Source: Acanthacorydalis orientalis (lineage: Eukaryota > Arthropoda > Insecta > Megaloptera > Corydalidae). From it: a stretch of 64,000 nucleotides of DNA. Location of the stretch: contig CM068315.1 of the NCBI GenBank assembly GCA_034766995.1, positions 45,751,162 through 45,815,161 of the forward strand, in the 5' to 3' direction. This document shows positions 25,441 through 38,304 of the stretch, in pieces; the first letter of the stretch is position 1, and each line of letters begins with the position of its first letter. The position numbers were made by a program, and so were the translations under genes. Under the pieces are notes generated by a model. That model was not told where the DNA came from and did no database searches. It saw nothing but the letters and a program-made list of their open reading frames with translations.

Positions 25441-25646
25441 TGGTGATCAACTCGGGTTCCACACGAAAGTATTAAAAAAATAGAAAAATTAAAAAAAACA
25501 TTAAGTATTCCCGAATTAAGTATTTGAGTTCAATTGTATTTTAGTATTCAATTGAACTAAAATACTAAATAAAAAATAACATGACTTTTCTTAACCCATA
25601 CGCCTCCCTTTAATACTTCCATGTGGATGCCTAAATTGAATCATCC
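25441..25646. mobile_element. MITE-like near-palindromic element, copy 2
   Basis: Left end GGTGATCAACTCGGGTTCC; the right end reverse-complements to GGATGATTCAATTTAGGCAT. Internal words such as GTTCAATTGTATTTTAGTA and ACTAAATAAAAAATAACATG are shared with copy 3. A nested inverted repeat sits at the centre (TTCAATTG ... CAATTGAA). Confidence 0.75.
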
Positions 25647-26579
25647 TATATATGTATGTATGTGAGTGTGTTTGCATCATTTTAAGTTAATTATTTTTAT
25701 TAAAAATGTTGTTAAATTTTACTTTTAAATCCAGTTAATGTATATTTATCTGAGTACAAAACTTTTAATCATTGGTTTTAATAATAAAAAAGTTATACGA
25801 CTAATCAAGGATGTAAGCCCTTTTTATCATGTACTTGTCTTTATGATGTTTTTGATAAAATATTTTCTTATATTATTACTATTTTGATATAGTTTGTATT
25901 GAAAAAATATATTTAACATTATTTGTACAACTTTGCATACTTTTTCAACTGTATAATAAGTAAAGTAGTTTAAAAAATCTGAAATGATAGAAATATATGG
26001 AACAGAATATTAATAAATAAATGAATTAAAATTCAAAACTTTTAACTTAAACACTACATTTGATATATTTTATATTTATCGAATACAATACTGATAATAT
26101 AAAAATGAAAAATTAGAAAATTTTACTGAAATTTTTCCAAGAATAAAAATGTATATAATGTTTTAATCAAAAATTTCATAAAAAAACACGAAGTAAACTG
26201 TTTTAAATATACAGGAGAAGAAATATATAAACATTTTGTAATAATCTCGCTTAAAATTATTAAAAGTGTGTCAAAATGCAAATTCGTTTATGTTTTAAAA
26301 CAACATATCCATTCAAATATGTATCAGATAAAAAAAGTACAAATATAGATGTAAATATTTTACAATGACCTTTTAACATATCATTCACAGTTATACTAGT
26401 GTACAAATTTGTATATTGTTCATTAAAACAAATACAATCGTTCAAAAATGTATCAGATTGAAATGAAATGGAAAACAAAATAAAAAAAATACATCCGAGA
26501 TATTTAATGACGTGGTAAATACAAATTCAACAGTATAAACGATCATGATTTTAGGAAGTAATGAGTAATATGCAATTAA

Positions 26580-26945
26580 CATACAATTACACAGTCGGGT
26601 GCTGCTATGCGTCCATGACTGACCGACTGAGTGCCTCCGCTTGCTTGTTTGGCCCAGCTATTCAGTTACTAAGTACTACAGTATATTATACTGTAATATA
26701 GCGGGGGAGTGTATAAAATGTTTGCAATGTAGTGTTAAACGCACAGGTGAAATGAGTTAACCGGAGTAACGGAGGATAAACAATACATTGCATAACCTAT
26801 AGTGTATTTCCGACCTACTGCTCTAAATGTGTAATTAGCCGAAGAATGAAATGCTGTTGCTGACAACGAATCGAGGGTTATGGTGAATATGTACAGTGAC
26901 GTGTTAAGTATGAATGAAATAAGTAAAAGTAATTCAGATGTATAA
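26580..26945. promoter_or_regulatory. Intronic mixed-composition island 9, candidate enhancer
   Basis: About 365 bp are rich in CpG and distinct words: GACCGACTGAGTGCC, TGTTTGGCCCAGC, a perfect palindrome ACAGTATA-T-TATACTGT, GCACAGGTGAAATG and GTAATTAGCCG. No coding frame of quality on either strand. One of the strongest composition islands in the intron. Confidence 0.42.
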
Positions 26946-27550
26946 GCATTTACATACATACACACACACATACATATATGTCAACTAGTTACTAGTTAAA
27001 AGAATTTAAACATTTTGAAATTTGAACTTCAATCACTGTTTAAATGTATTTTAATTGCAATAAATTACTTTTATTTTTTGACATACATTTATCTTTAATA
27101 CAATCATTAATTATTAATATTATTGTTACTCACGTGATATATTTTCATTTATATCTTTATTTATACTTTCCATGAAAGTCAGCAATTTTAATGCATTGTT
27201 GACGTTGTAATATTTTATTATTATTTATGAGTATTTTGCAAAGGTATTTATTGGTATGTTAAAATATATAGAAATATTAAGTTAGTTCCTTCCATATTTT
27301 TTTATATTCAAATTAGGAAGCTATAAAAGCTAAGATAATATTTTAAGTATTTATTTGGTTTTGTCAAAACTTTTTTAGAGAATATTTAATAAATAGATAA
27401 CTGAAGCTGACCTTTTATTAAAAGGCAATTTTTAATAATAGTTTATAAATAGATATTTAAAAAAATATTTTTGGAAATGTTCTATTTGAATGAAAAGCGT
27501 CTGTCTCTATATTTTTTGAACGTAAATAGTATTCCATTTTGCCATATATA

Positions 27551-27750
27551 GGATGAATCAACTGAGATTTCCATACGGAATTATTAAAAAAATGAAATTA
27601 AAAAAACATGTATCCTCCATTTAGTATTTTGATTCAATTGTATTTTAGTACTGAATTGAATTAAATACTAAATAAAAAATAACATGACTTTTCTTAACTC
27701 ATGCGGCCCTTTTTAATATGCAACCATGCGGAAGCCTAAATTGAATCACT
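27551..27750. mobile_element. MITE-like near-palindromic element, copy 3
   Basis: Left end GGATGAATCAACTGAGATTT; right end reverse-complements to a GTGATTCAATTTAGGCTTCC-like sequence. It lies only 1.9 kb from copy 2 in the same orientation and is very similar inside. Confidence 0.75.
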
Positions 27751-28531
27751 TATAAAACTCACAAAATAATTCTATAATATTCCTTTATTTTAATTAAACT
27801 AAACTGATTAAAATTAACAGTAATATTAATCTAAGGTTTGGTTCTCCGTCAGTTGTCAAGTACAAAATAATTTTCAACATTTTTTAAAACCTGTTAGTAC
27901 ATGGAATGATGTTCAGTTACTTTACATAATAACTGAATTCCTAAAACATTCAATGCAAAATTTAAAAATTGAAACTAGTCTTTACTCTTTTTTTAATTAA
28001 TAGGAAAATTAACAATACTGTTATTTTTATAAAATCCAAAAATGCAGAGTTTTTTCACTAATCTGAATATTTTGTCTCAGTTTATTTATGTAATCGTTTC
28101 TAGGACAGTTAATTCTAAGAATGTTGAATTATCAGTGCTATATTTACTCTGTTTATAATTAATAATTCTTTTATTCAATAAAATCGCAACCAATTCCTAT
28201 CTTCATTCATTTTTTTTGTTTTCTGACGTTTTATTTTCGATACAGGTATTATTCTAATAAAATTTTTTTATTATATTTGGAAATTTTAGAATATATATAT
28301 ATACATATATAATTAGAATATAAAAATTAATATTTTATTGAAATGATTTTCGAAACATCAATTTAAAATTTAAAACTTATATATTTAAAAATTAATAATT
28401 GTTTTCTTTTTTCAATAAAATTAATATTTATAAGAGGCGCTGACATTTTACTGATTTAATGATTTTAATTATTTGATATAAGAGGAATGTTAAAATATTT
28501 ATAAAACATTCGAATAAATATTTTTTAAAGT

Positions 28532-28578
<47 letters not shown>

Positions 28579-28585
28579 GTATATG

Positions 28586-28625
<40 letters not shown>

Positions 28626-29575
28626 ATAATATTGTCGTGAAAATTAAACAGTAAATACTATATGAAATACTGAATAATCTACATAATGATCTACTACATT
28701 CTAAGTACATATGCTAAAGTATAATCGATTATTCGTTAGAAACTTGTAATTAAGTACAATAATATTTTAACTAATATGATTATTAATTTAAAAAAAATAG
28801 TATATGTTGCAAAAAACTTACGTTAAGTTTAAATATAAATATCTTTTCGTTGTTAATAGTTTCAGTTAAATTTTTATGAATATTATTATTTTCGACGTAA
28901 AAGTAATTAAAAAAAAAATATGTTTTTCTTCATATCATTATGTAGTTGAACGGTCGGATATTTGCATTTCGTTAAAATATGAATAATATCCATTCATTAA
29001 ATATAATGCAGTTTTTAATGTAAAAACGTATAAATATAACGTTCTTTTGAGTAATAAAATGACCCTGGTCCGTTTTGAAATGTTGTCGCCACTAATCAGT
29101 TGATGACAATTTATGAAAATGAATAATTTCACAATTCATTTAGTCACGTATTCACAGTTATGTAATATCAGTATATCTATGTATATGATCTCATCTTTGA
29201 ACGGAATCAGTAAACTATACTTTTTGCGTACGAGTGCGATCAAAATTATAATTATTATTTTTATTAGTTGAACGAGTAGAGTCAGTAATGAGTATAAAAA
29301 TATTATTAGATAAATTTATTCTGCTTAAATACGTGTTTTTAAGTAACAAGTTTTTCATTATTTTTGTTCTGAGTTTCATATATCAATGGTTTGGAAATCA
29401 ATCAGAATTTTCTGATTAAATTTTTTTAAAAAAAGTTTAATATGTAAATATATTTACAAGCGGAAAAATGACAACTATTAGTTAATAAATTTACCAATAA
29501 ATGATATATAAACAATAAAATAAATAAAAGATCTTTATGTATAAAAAACCTTTCATATTTTTATTAAAAATTTAC
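27751..29575. other. Intronic AT-rich DNA, little seen
   Basis: The stretch holds a compound (TA)n at about 28534-28623. A slightly mixed segment at about 29045-29290 (CCCTGGTCCG, GTCGCCACTAATCAG) may be regulatory but is weak. Confidence 0.5.
28534..28623. repeat. Compound (TA)n microsatellite
   Basis: Two long TA runs separated by ATACATATATATATATGTAT-type interruptions, about 90 bp. Confidence 0.9.
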
Positions 29576-29620
29576 TGACTTACTTTTATTGAGCTCCCTG
29601 AGCTCAATAAGAGTAAGTCA
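29576..29620. repeat. Strong stem-loop: 21-bp arms with one mismatch and a 3-base loop
   Basis: Left arm TGACTTACTTTTATTGAGCTC and right arm GAGCTCAATAAGAGTAAGTCA (offset by CCT) are reverse complements at 20 of 21 positions. The loop is CCT. This is far above what the local background gives. It is too short and tight for a usual pre-miRNA. Function unknown. Confidence 0.85.
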
Positions 29621-29633
29621 CCTCTCCTACTAA

Positions 29634-31749
<2,116 letters not shown>

Positions 31750-32121
31750 CAGTTGGCATAAACTCACAAAACAGTAGTGAACAAGATGATGTACGAAAAG
31801 CAACATATTTGGCATTGTATATATTTTACAGTCGAAAAAAATGTTGACAAAATTGCAGGAATGATTTGTTCAGTTTCATGGGAAAGTGTTGTGTGATGGA
31901 AAATTATGTAAAAAATGCTAAAAAAATGGAAGAGGTCCAAAAATTACAGCTTCATCGACTCAAAACTGCTGTTTTTTTTCGATAAGGGATTTGTCAGTTA
32001 TTCGACAGATCAAGCTAAGTTATACAAAATAATAGGGGATATTTTGAACATTGAAATGTATTCCATTTTTCTGTAAACATTTAGTTTCTATAAAAAAAGT
32101 GACCGAATTAATTTGTACACC
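31750..32121 (+). pseudogene. Tc1-like transposon remnant
   Basis: The right edge GTGACCGAATTAATTTGTAC ACC followed by TA looks like a Tc1-type terminal inverted repeat. Inside, frame-broken plus-strand fragments resemble the N-terminal helix-turn-helix part of a Tc1 transposase: VDKIAGM near 31842, then GPKITASSTQN near 31935. The catalytic region and left terminus were not found, so the copy is truncated and dead. Confidence 0.5.
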
Positions 32122-32811
32122 TAATGTAAGTAAAAATATTGTGGGTTTTATGAAAGCATCTGTTCCGTTAATTTTATGTAACGAGTGATATTACCAATAA
32201 TTTTATAATGATTGATAAACAGTAATTATTTTATTATAAGTAATACATGAATGATTATTTCTGTTATTTTCACAATTGTTCACATTGTTATGTAAACTAT
32301 GTAAAAATAACTAACTATTAGTTTTGTCACAACAAAGCCAAGCAGAGCACGAAGACTCTAACCAACTACTGATTTGGAACATAAAATTACCACAAATGTG
32401 CATATTATTGTAACATAACTTTCAATAAAAAAGAATATAAACACTTTCCCATTCATAAACAAAAAGTAAAATGTTTTTTTTCTCGAGGCGCGTTATTTAA
32501 TATGTCACTTGAATTTATATTTTTTTATATTTCGGAATTTGACATTTAGTTAGAATTTATGTACATGTTATGTGTTCTTATTGGTGTTTATATCTATGTA
32601 CATCCGTTGGCTAATTTATATTAATAATTAGAGACTTATAAACTTTTAACTTATTCGGCATATTCATCTATTAACAGATATTAAAATTGCTTTTAACATT
32701 TATTTTTTGCAATATTCGTATCAACGTATTTTGTAATTTATTGGCTTTTTATTTCTTTCCAACAGATTATTTTTATAATATTGTTAATATATGCACAATT
32801 TTATTGTTATA
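32122..32811. other. Intronic AT-rich DNA between two transposon remnants, nothing seen
   Basis: No exon, transposon end or island stands out between the Tc1-like remnant and the mariner. Confidence 0.5.
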
Positions 32812-34030
32812 TTAGGTTGGTCCAAAAATAATTGCGGTTTTTATAAAATATATTTATTCATCAAAATAAAGACCACTAGCCTGCACACATTCCTCCCAAC
32901 GGGGAACAAGTTTGTTTATTCCTACAAGATAGAACTCTGGATTCTTGGAGTTAACGAAATCATCGAAAACGTTTTGAGAAGATGCTTGATCTTTGAAAAC
33001 CTTCTCTCGTAGGAAATTACACAAATGTTTAAAAAAAATGATAATAAGGTGAGTGAGGTAAGGTTTCATAACCCAGTTTATTTAATTTTTTTAAAATCAT
33101 TTGTGAGACATGTGGTCGGGTGTTGTCATGAAGAAGAATTTGATACTCTTCGATTGATTAATGTTGGCCGTAAACGAAGCAACTTCTCATACATTTTTTT
33201 AATTTCCTGACAATATTTTTCTGCTTTTGTTGTTTCACCAGGATTTAGGAAGTTGTAGGGAATGATGCCACTTGTCGACTATCAAACAGTGACCATAAAC
33301 TTTTTTCTTGAGCTATTTTGGTGCTTTTTCTCGGTCTGGCTACTGTGATGAACGTTTCCTATTGTTGTAGAGAATCCACTTTTCATCACATGTGACAGTG
33401 CAATCAAGAAAGGGATCATTTTAATTACGCAAAAGAAGCGCAGAGCAGACTTCTTATCACCAAATTGCTTGATGTTCGTTTAGTTCATACGGCAGCCATT
33501 TATCAATTTTTTTTATTTCTCAAATTAGGTTCAAATGTCGAACAACTGTTGAAAGATAAACACTGAATTTTTCTGACACCGTTCGAATTGTTTTACGTGG
33601 GTCCACTTCAATAATGTTTCTTAAATCATTATTGTCTTTAGCTGAAGCACATCCACGATCCTCCTCATTATCAAGGCTTTCGTTTCCATTACGAAATTTT
33701 TGGAATCGGTGTTAAGCTGTACGTTCACTAATTGACTCTTCGCCAAAATCAAATTTGATATTTCGAGCAGTTTCTGTTGCTTTACGACCCAATTTAAACT
33801 CATACAACAAAATCGCGCGAATTTCATTTTTTCCATGATTAATTTAGGAAGTTATATCCAGCAATACTAAAGAATGAAAAAATATACATAAGCTGATTTC
33901 TCAGCATTAATGTTAATTTCTCTGTTTACAATGATGTATTACATAAATATTACAAAAGATAAAGGTAACTAGATAAATCGACGACAAATTTAAAATGATA
34001 AAAGTCACAATTATTTTTGCACCTACCTAA
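32812..34030 (-). mobile_element. Decayed, nearly full-length mariner element C
   Basis: The left end TTAGGTTGGTCCAAAAATAA and the right end (reading inward TTAGGTAGGTGCAAAAATAA) are the terminal repeats. TA precedes the left end; the right target base has changed to TG. At 1,219 bp it is close to the usual 1.3 kb of mariner. The transposase runs on the minus strand. Its terminal repeats match those of elements A and B in the outer bases but the interior does not, so it belongs to a different mariner lineage. It lies in the receptor intron, in the same strand sense as the gene. Confidence 0.9.
32851..33836 (-). pseudogene. Broken mariner transposase
   Basis: Fragments in order on the minus strand: an N-terminal piece from ATG at 33836 (ILLYEFKLGRKATETARNI after a frame change), a helix-turn-helix region (VDPRKTIRTVSEKF ... 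STVVRHLNLI), a catalytic-core piece (VTCDEKWILYNNRKRS near 33370) and a C-terminal piece (SPTDYHFFKHLCNFLREK ... VQASGLYFDE). They are spread over several frames with stops, so no functional transposase can be made. The order and motifs fit a DD34D mariner transposase. Confidence 0.88.
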
Positions 34031-34103
34031 TGTTTTCAAAATTATATTAATAAACAATATATTTTAACTAATAAATGTGATATGCAATATAAATTATACT
34101 TTC

Positions 34104-34107
<4 letters not shown>

Positions 34108-34152
<45 letters not shown>

Positions 34153-34160
34153 TATATACA
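34108..34160. repeat. (TA)n microsatellite
   Basis: About 50 bp of TA with one AA interruption. Confidence 0.9.
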
Positions 34161-34282
34161 CTCTTATTTTTTTATTTTATTTATATTTTGAACAACATTG
34201 TAACTAGTGTTTGTTACAAATGGTAAAATTATGTACATTTTTATTAGATTAGATTAGAAATTTTAGATACTGACATGAAAAT

Positions 34283-34287
<5 letters not shown>

Positions 34288-34333
<46 letters not shown>

Positions 34334-34335
34334 AT
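34288..34335. repeat. (TA)n microsatellite
   Basis: About 45 bp of TA. Confidence 0.9.
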
Positions 34336-34484
34336 ATATTAAATAAGTATAAGTAACAATTTGCACTACAGATATTTGTTTGAAATAAAAAATGAATTGT
34401 CAATATGATTTTTATTTTGGTGCGTTTTACATGTAAGTTTGATAATAATTATAATGGTTAACTTGTAACTATATAAAAAAATTA

Positions 34485-34730
34485 CTATACGTACGCCTAC
34501 TACAATCAGAAACCCACCGATAAAACACAAAAAAATTAGGATTCAAACTTGAGACGTTGTCACAAAATCCTCCGCAGTCACCCACGTGTTTTTCAGTACA
34601 ACGGCGTGAATATACATGTGGGCAATATATGTGATACACATGAGAACGATATGATTCGTCGTTTCATGTATTATGATTTCATCTATAAAACGTTAAAACG
34701 AATTCGATTAGGATTCAGCACTATAATTTT
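34485..34730. promoter_or_regulatory. Intronic mixed-composition island 10
   Basis: About 245 bp contain AACCCACCGATAAAACAC, CCGCAGTCACCCACGTG and ACAACGGCGTG. A 76-codon frame crosses it but has no family resemblance. Candidate regulatory element. Confidence 0.33.
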
Positions 34731-34984
34731 TGTGTTTCAATTTTCAATCCGTTCGTTGTATATTAAAGCTTCACTTTGATAAATGCCTAGATTTTTTTAA
34801 GAGAAAACATAACTGCTCTGACTGCGTATAAAAAGTCGATAAGTTATTTTTAATTATACGCAAAAAACATTGCAAAATTTGTTCCAGATCTGCAACGTGT
34901 AATCAATTTTCTCCATTTTTTAATCATATTTTTAGCATTTTATATCAATTTACATTTAATTATACAGTGTTTGTGTAATAAACA

Positions 34985-35230
34985 CGACACGTTAATGTTC
35001 CAAAACGTTCAGAAATCGTGAATCCCAACGGCGTTCACGCTCCGTTGATTATTTCCAAGCCATCATCTCGCTCACCACTGCTACCGTTTCTTTATTTTGT
35101 TACACAGGCTCAGGTTATTAGTGTGAATGCGATAGATGCACCAATTCACACCCACGATCTGTCTTGCAACGAGCGACTTGATTGAACGACCAAGAAAATA
35201 TATTACATGCTAAAGAAACACAGCCACGGT
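34985..35230. promoter_or_regulatory. Intronic mixed-composition island 11, candidate enhancer
   Basis: About 245 bp with high CpG content, including CCCAACGGCGTTCACGC, a CTCAGGTTATTAG segment and ACGAGCGACTTGATTGAACG. No convincing open frame. Ends at a (TA)n tract (35253-35294). Confidence 0.4.
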
Positions 35231-35252
35231 GAAAAACAATTAAACGGAACCA

Positions 35253-35294
<42 letters not shown>
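35253..35294. repeat. (TA)n microsatellite
   Basis: About 40 bp of TA. Confidence 0.9.
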
Positions 35295-35296
<2 letters not shown>

Positions 35297-35299
35297 CTA

Positions 35300-36277
35300 T
35301 GTATGTTTGTATGTCTATGTCGTATATGTTAAATGTGAAATCTGTTTCATTCATTTTTTGCATTGCTTTGTTTAGTTGCAATGATTAATGGACGAATTAG
35401 TCGATCATAATTATTTTCAGAACGAATTTTCATGCAACAATAATACGTTTTTTCCCGTTAAACTTTAATTATTCGTTTCTTTGAAGATGAACTAACTTAA
35501 CACATAGTTAATTATAAAATATTTTTAGTAAATTAAATTTATGCAAAACATTATACATAGACTATTGGATTTTCATTTTTTGAAATATTTAATTTGTGAT
35601 GGTAATATCCTCCTGTTAACACATCAAACTTTTGACCTATACATCGTGAGGTCAAATATATTTTAAATTCTAATGCTTTTAATTAAACATAGCACATGCT
35701 GATGTTAAAAAATGATTTCTATTAGTTTTTAGAGTAATTTAAATGAAATGTACTATTATAATACTGAGGAAATTTGATGAAAACGACAATAGATTGTTTT
35801 CATTAAATATATTTGAATGGAAAGTGATACAATGTTAATTAACTGTAAAATTTGCAGTAGTTGTTAATATATGAATAATAATTTATTATTAATAAATAAA
35901 ATGAACTAAAAGATTTCATAGAAGCATTAATCTTCTACTTTTTGTTCATAAAAAATATATTATTTTTTTTGATTAAAGATAAAATAGTAGCTAATTTACA
36001 ACAACTTTGAAGTAAAAAAATATGCAAGAGTTAGATTCAATGAATGTATTGTGGATGTTTGGAGTGGATCGAAAGATATTTATCATAAGAAAAAAAGTTT
36101 TAATATATTTTTATATCTAATTTAAGTAAAGTAATCTAAGTTGCAATAAATGCAAAGGTAAAGAATTTTGTAATACGTTAAAACAAACACTGAAAATAAT
36201 CAATTTTAATTTTTTGTTTTATATTTAATCTTGGACTGCATTTACTGGAATTTATTTAATATTCTTTTTAATAGAGA

Positions 36278-36280
<3 letters not shown>
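35300..36280. other. Intronic AT-rich DNA, nothing seen
   Basis: No exon, transposon end or island stands out. Confidence 0.55.
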
Positions 36281-36324
<44 letters not shown>

Positions 36325-36342
36325 ATAATGATGATGATGATT
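36281..36342. repeat. (TA)n/(GAT)n microsatellite
   Basis: About 38 bp of TA followed by GATGATAATGATGATGATGA. Confidence 0.9.
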
Positions 36343-36519
36343 TGATTTTTAGAAAGAGAATTTAATCAATGACATACTTTTAGGATTTTTACAGATACAT
36401 TTATAATTTTAATGAATAAATAGCTAATAAATATTTCAAATTCATGCTAATGACGAGAGATACCTTTAATTGGTTTTTTAAAACAAACTTTTGTTTTAAA
36501 ATATTCCAGTGTCTTCGAA

Positions 36520-36920
36520 TCGATCTGTTATTCTACCGGCTCTTATCCTAAACACGTGTAATAGCACACCATAATCATAATTGTGTGTAAAATGCGGAAA
36601 TTCGTGAATAAAACTGAAAGTAAATTATTACAAAAATATCACTTTCAGGATAAGTAGAGCGCGTTCTATGTCAGTGACAACAATTGACGCGCGTCAGCCG
36701 TTTGTCGGTCTGTTGCGTCACAAACGCTGGCGGGGAAGGACGCTATGTGAGAATCGTGGGTGCGTGAAATACGGCAGTGGGACAAGAGGCAAAGGGAACT
36801 CCTTACATTATTGCACGCCGATTTTCATTTCCGAATCGGTGTTGCATGAAAACTCGGTCATGTTTGTTATGTTTTGAACGCAAAAAAGATTAAATGCATT
36901 AGCGCCAGATTTTATTCTAA
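36520..36920. promoter_or_regulatory. Intronic mixed-composition island 12, most CpG-rich non-coding stretch in the intron
   Basis: About 400 bp contain GACGCGCGTCAGCCG, CGTTTGTCGGTCTG, CGCTGGCGGGGAAGGACGC and TACGGCAGTGGGAC. A 69-codon plus-strand frame (36668-36877) exists but lacks recognisable domain content. An internal promoter or a constrained enhancer are both possible. A CpG peak of this kind could mark an alternative start for a shorter transcript, which I cannot test. Confidence 0.4.
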
Positions 36921-36949
36921 TACGAAAGAGGATTTAACAGTTTTGTTTC

Positions 36950-36952
<3 letters not shown>

Positions 36953-36990
<38 letters not shown>
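36953..36990. repeat. (TA)n microsatellite
   Basis: About 36 bp of TA. Confidence 0.9.
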
Positions 36991-36993
<3 letters not shown>

Positions 36994-38265
36994 TGTGAGT
37001 GTATAAATTATTAATGAATTTATTAATTTATATTTATTATGATTTAAATAATAAAATTTTTCATACAATTAATTTAATTAAATCATTTTTTTTACTTATA
37101 TACATTTCTTTATAATGAATAATACTTTTGATCGTTAATATTGGAGATAACTTTATTATATGATATTTTTATTAGATTTCTGTATATTATTAAATTTTCA
37201 TAACTTATGTATGATGGTTTGTGTGAAGGTCGTTTTTGAAGATCACACTAGAATTTTATTTTATTTTATTTTTATTTTCAGTAATTATAATTTTTTCGAA
37301 AAATTCCGTGTCTATATCTAATATTGTTACAAGACAATCAAAATAAAATAAAAAATCATTGTTAAAGTCACTTTAATTTTTTAAAAAAAATGATAAGTTT
37401 AAAGTTAATTAAAATTACTATAAATATAAAATTTACAACAGAGCTTAAGAAAATATGGAATTTAAAAATTGTACAAATTAAAATAAATAATTAAAAAGCG
37501 AAAAGCAAATTCATAACTCAATAGAAAATATTTTAAATTGTTTAATGATGTTTTACGAAAGATATTTAAAGAATAATAAAATATAATATGATCAATAAAA
37601 TATACCTTCATAGTACATTATTGGCCGTTTTGTTTTTATTCCAGTAAAATTATACCTGTATATAAGATTAGTAATGGTTTGATCTCACCTATGTATGTGT
37701 ATGTACATAAATCAGAATGATTTAAATTTTACTCCATAACATTTAAATACTACATCTTTAAAAAAATCGAATCATTAAATATATCACACAAATTAATATA
37801 CCCATCGCTTCTATTCAGTGCTTCAGCACGATATGCCATTTCTATAATATTTTCACACATTTCTACAATAATAATAATAATTATTTAAATGTCAAAACAT
37901 TTGTTTCTCTTATCTGATATTTAAATTTTATGTCAAAGGTCTAAAGATTTTAGTTTTTTTTTCTATCGAATACTTTTTTTCGTTACGATGTGTAGGTGGA
38001 GATACTCATTTTTATTTATTCGAAGACTATTATTAATTTTAGTTAATCGAGTATCGAAATGCAATTTATCAGCGTGATAAATTTGAAAGATTTGTAATGT
38101 GAGTACCGTAAAATAAGTAAGGTCACATCAAAATATATTTGTTTTCTAGTGGTTACATCATTTTGTGTGTAATAATAAAAATATAATTATAATTCATTTG
38201 TATTGAAGGACGATTATTGTAAATTTGTTGTAATAATTCTTTCATATGAGTGATTTTATGAGTGC

Positions 38266-38304
<39 letters not shown>

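Noticed and set aside
29576..29620. microRNA precursor
   Set aside because: The 3-base loop and 45-nt total length are too short for a usual Drosha/Dicer substrate.
36668..36877. 69-codon plus-strand frame in a GC-rich island
   Set aside because: There is no recognisable domain, no exon signals and it is antisense to the gene; the GC-rich island alone explains the open frame.
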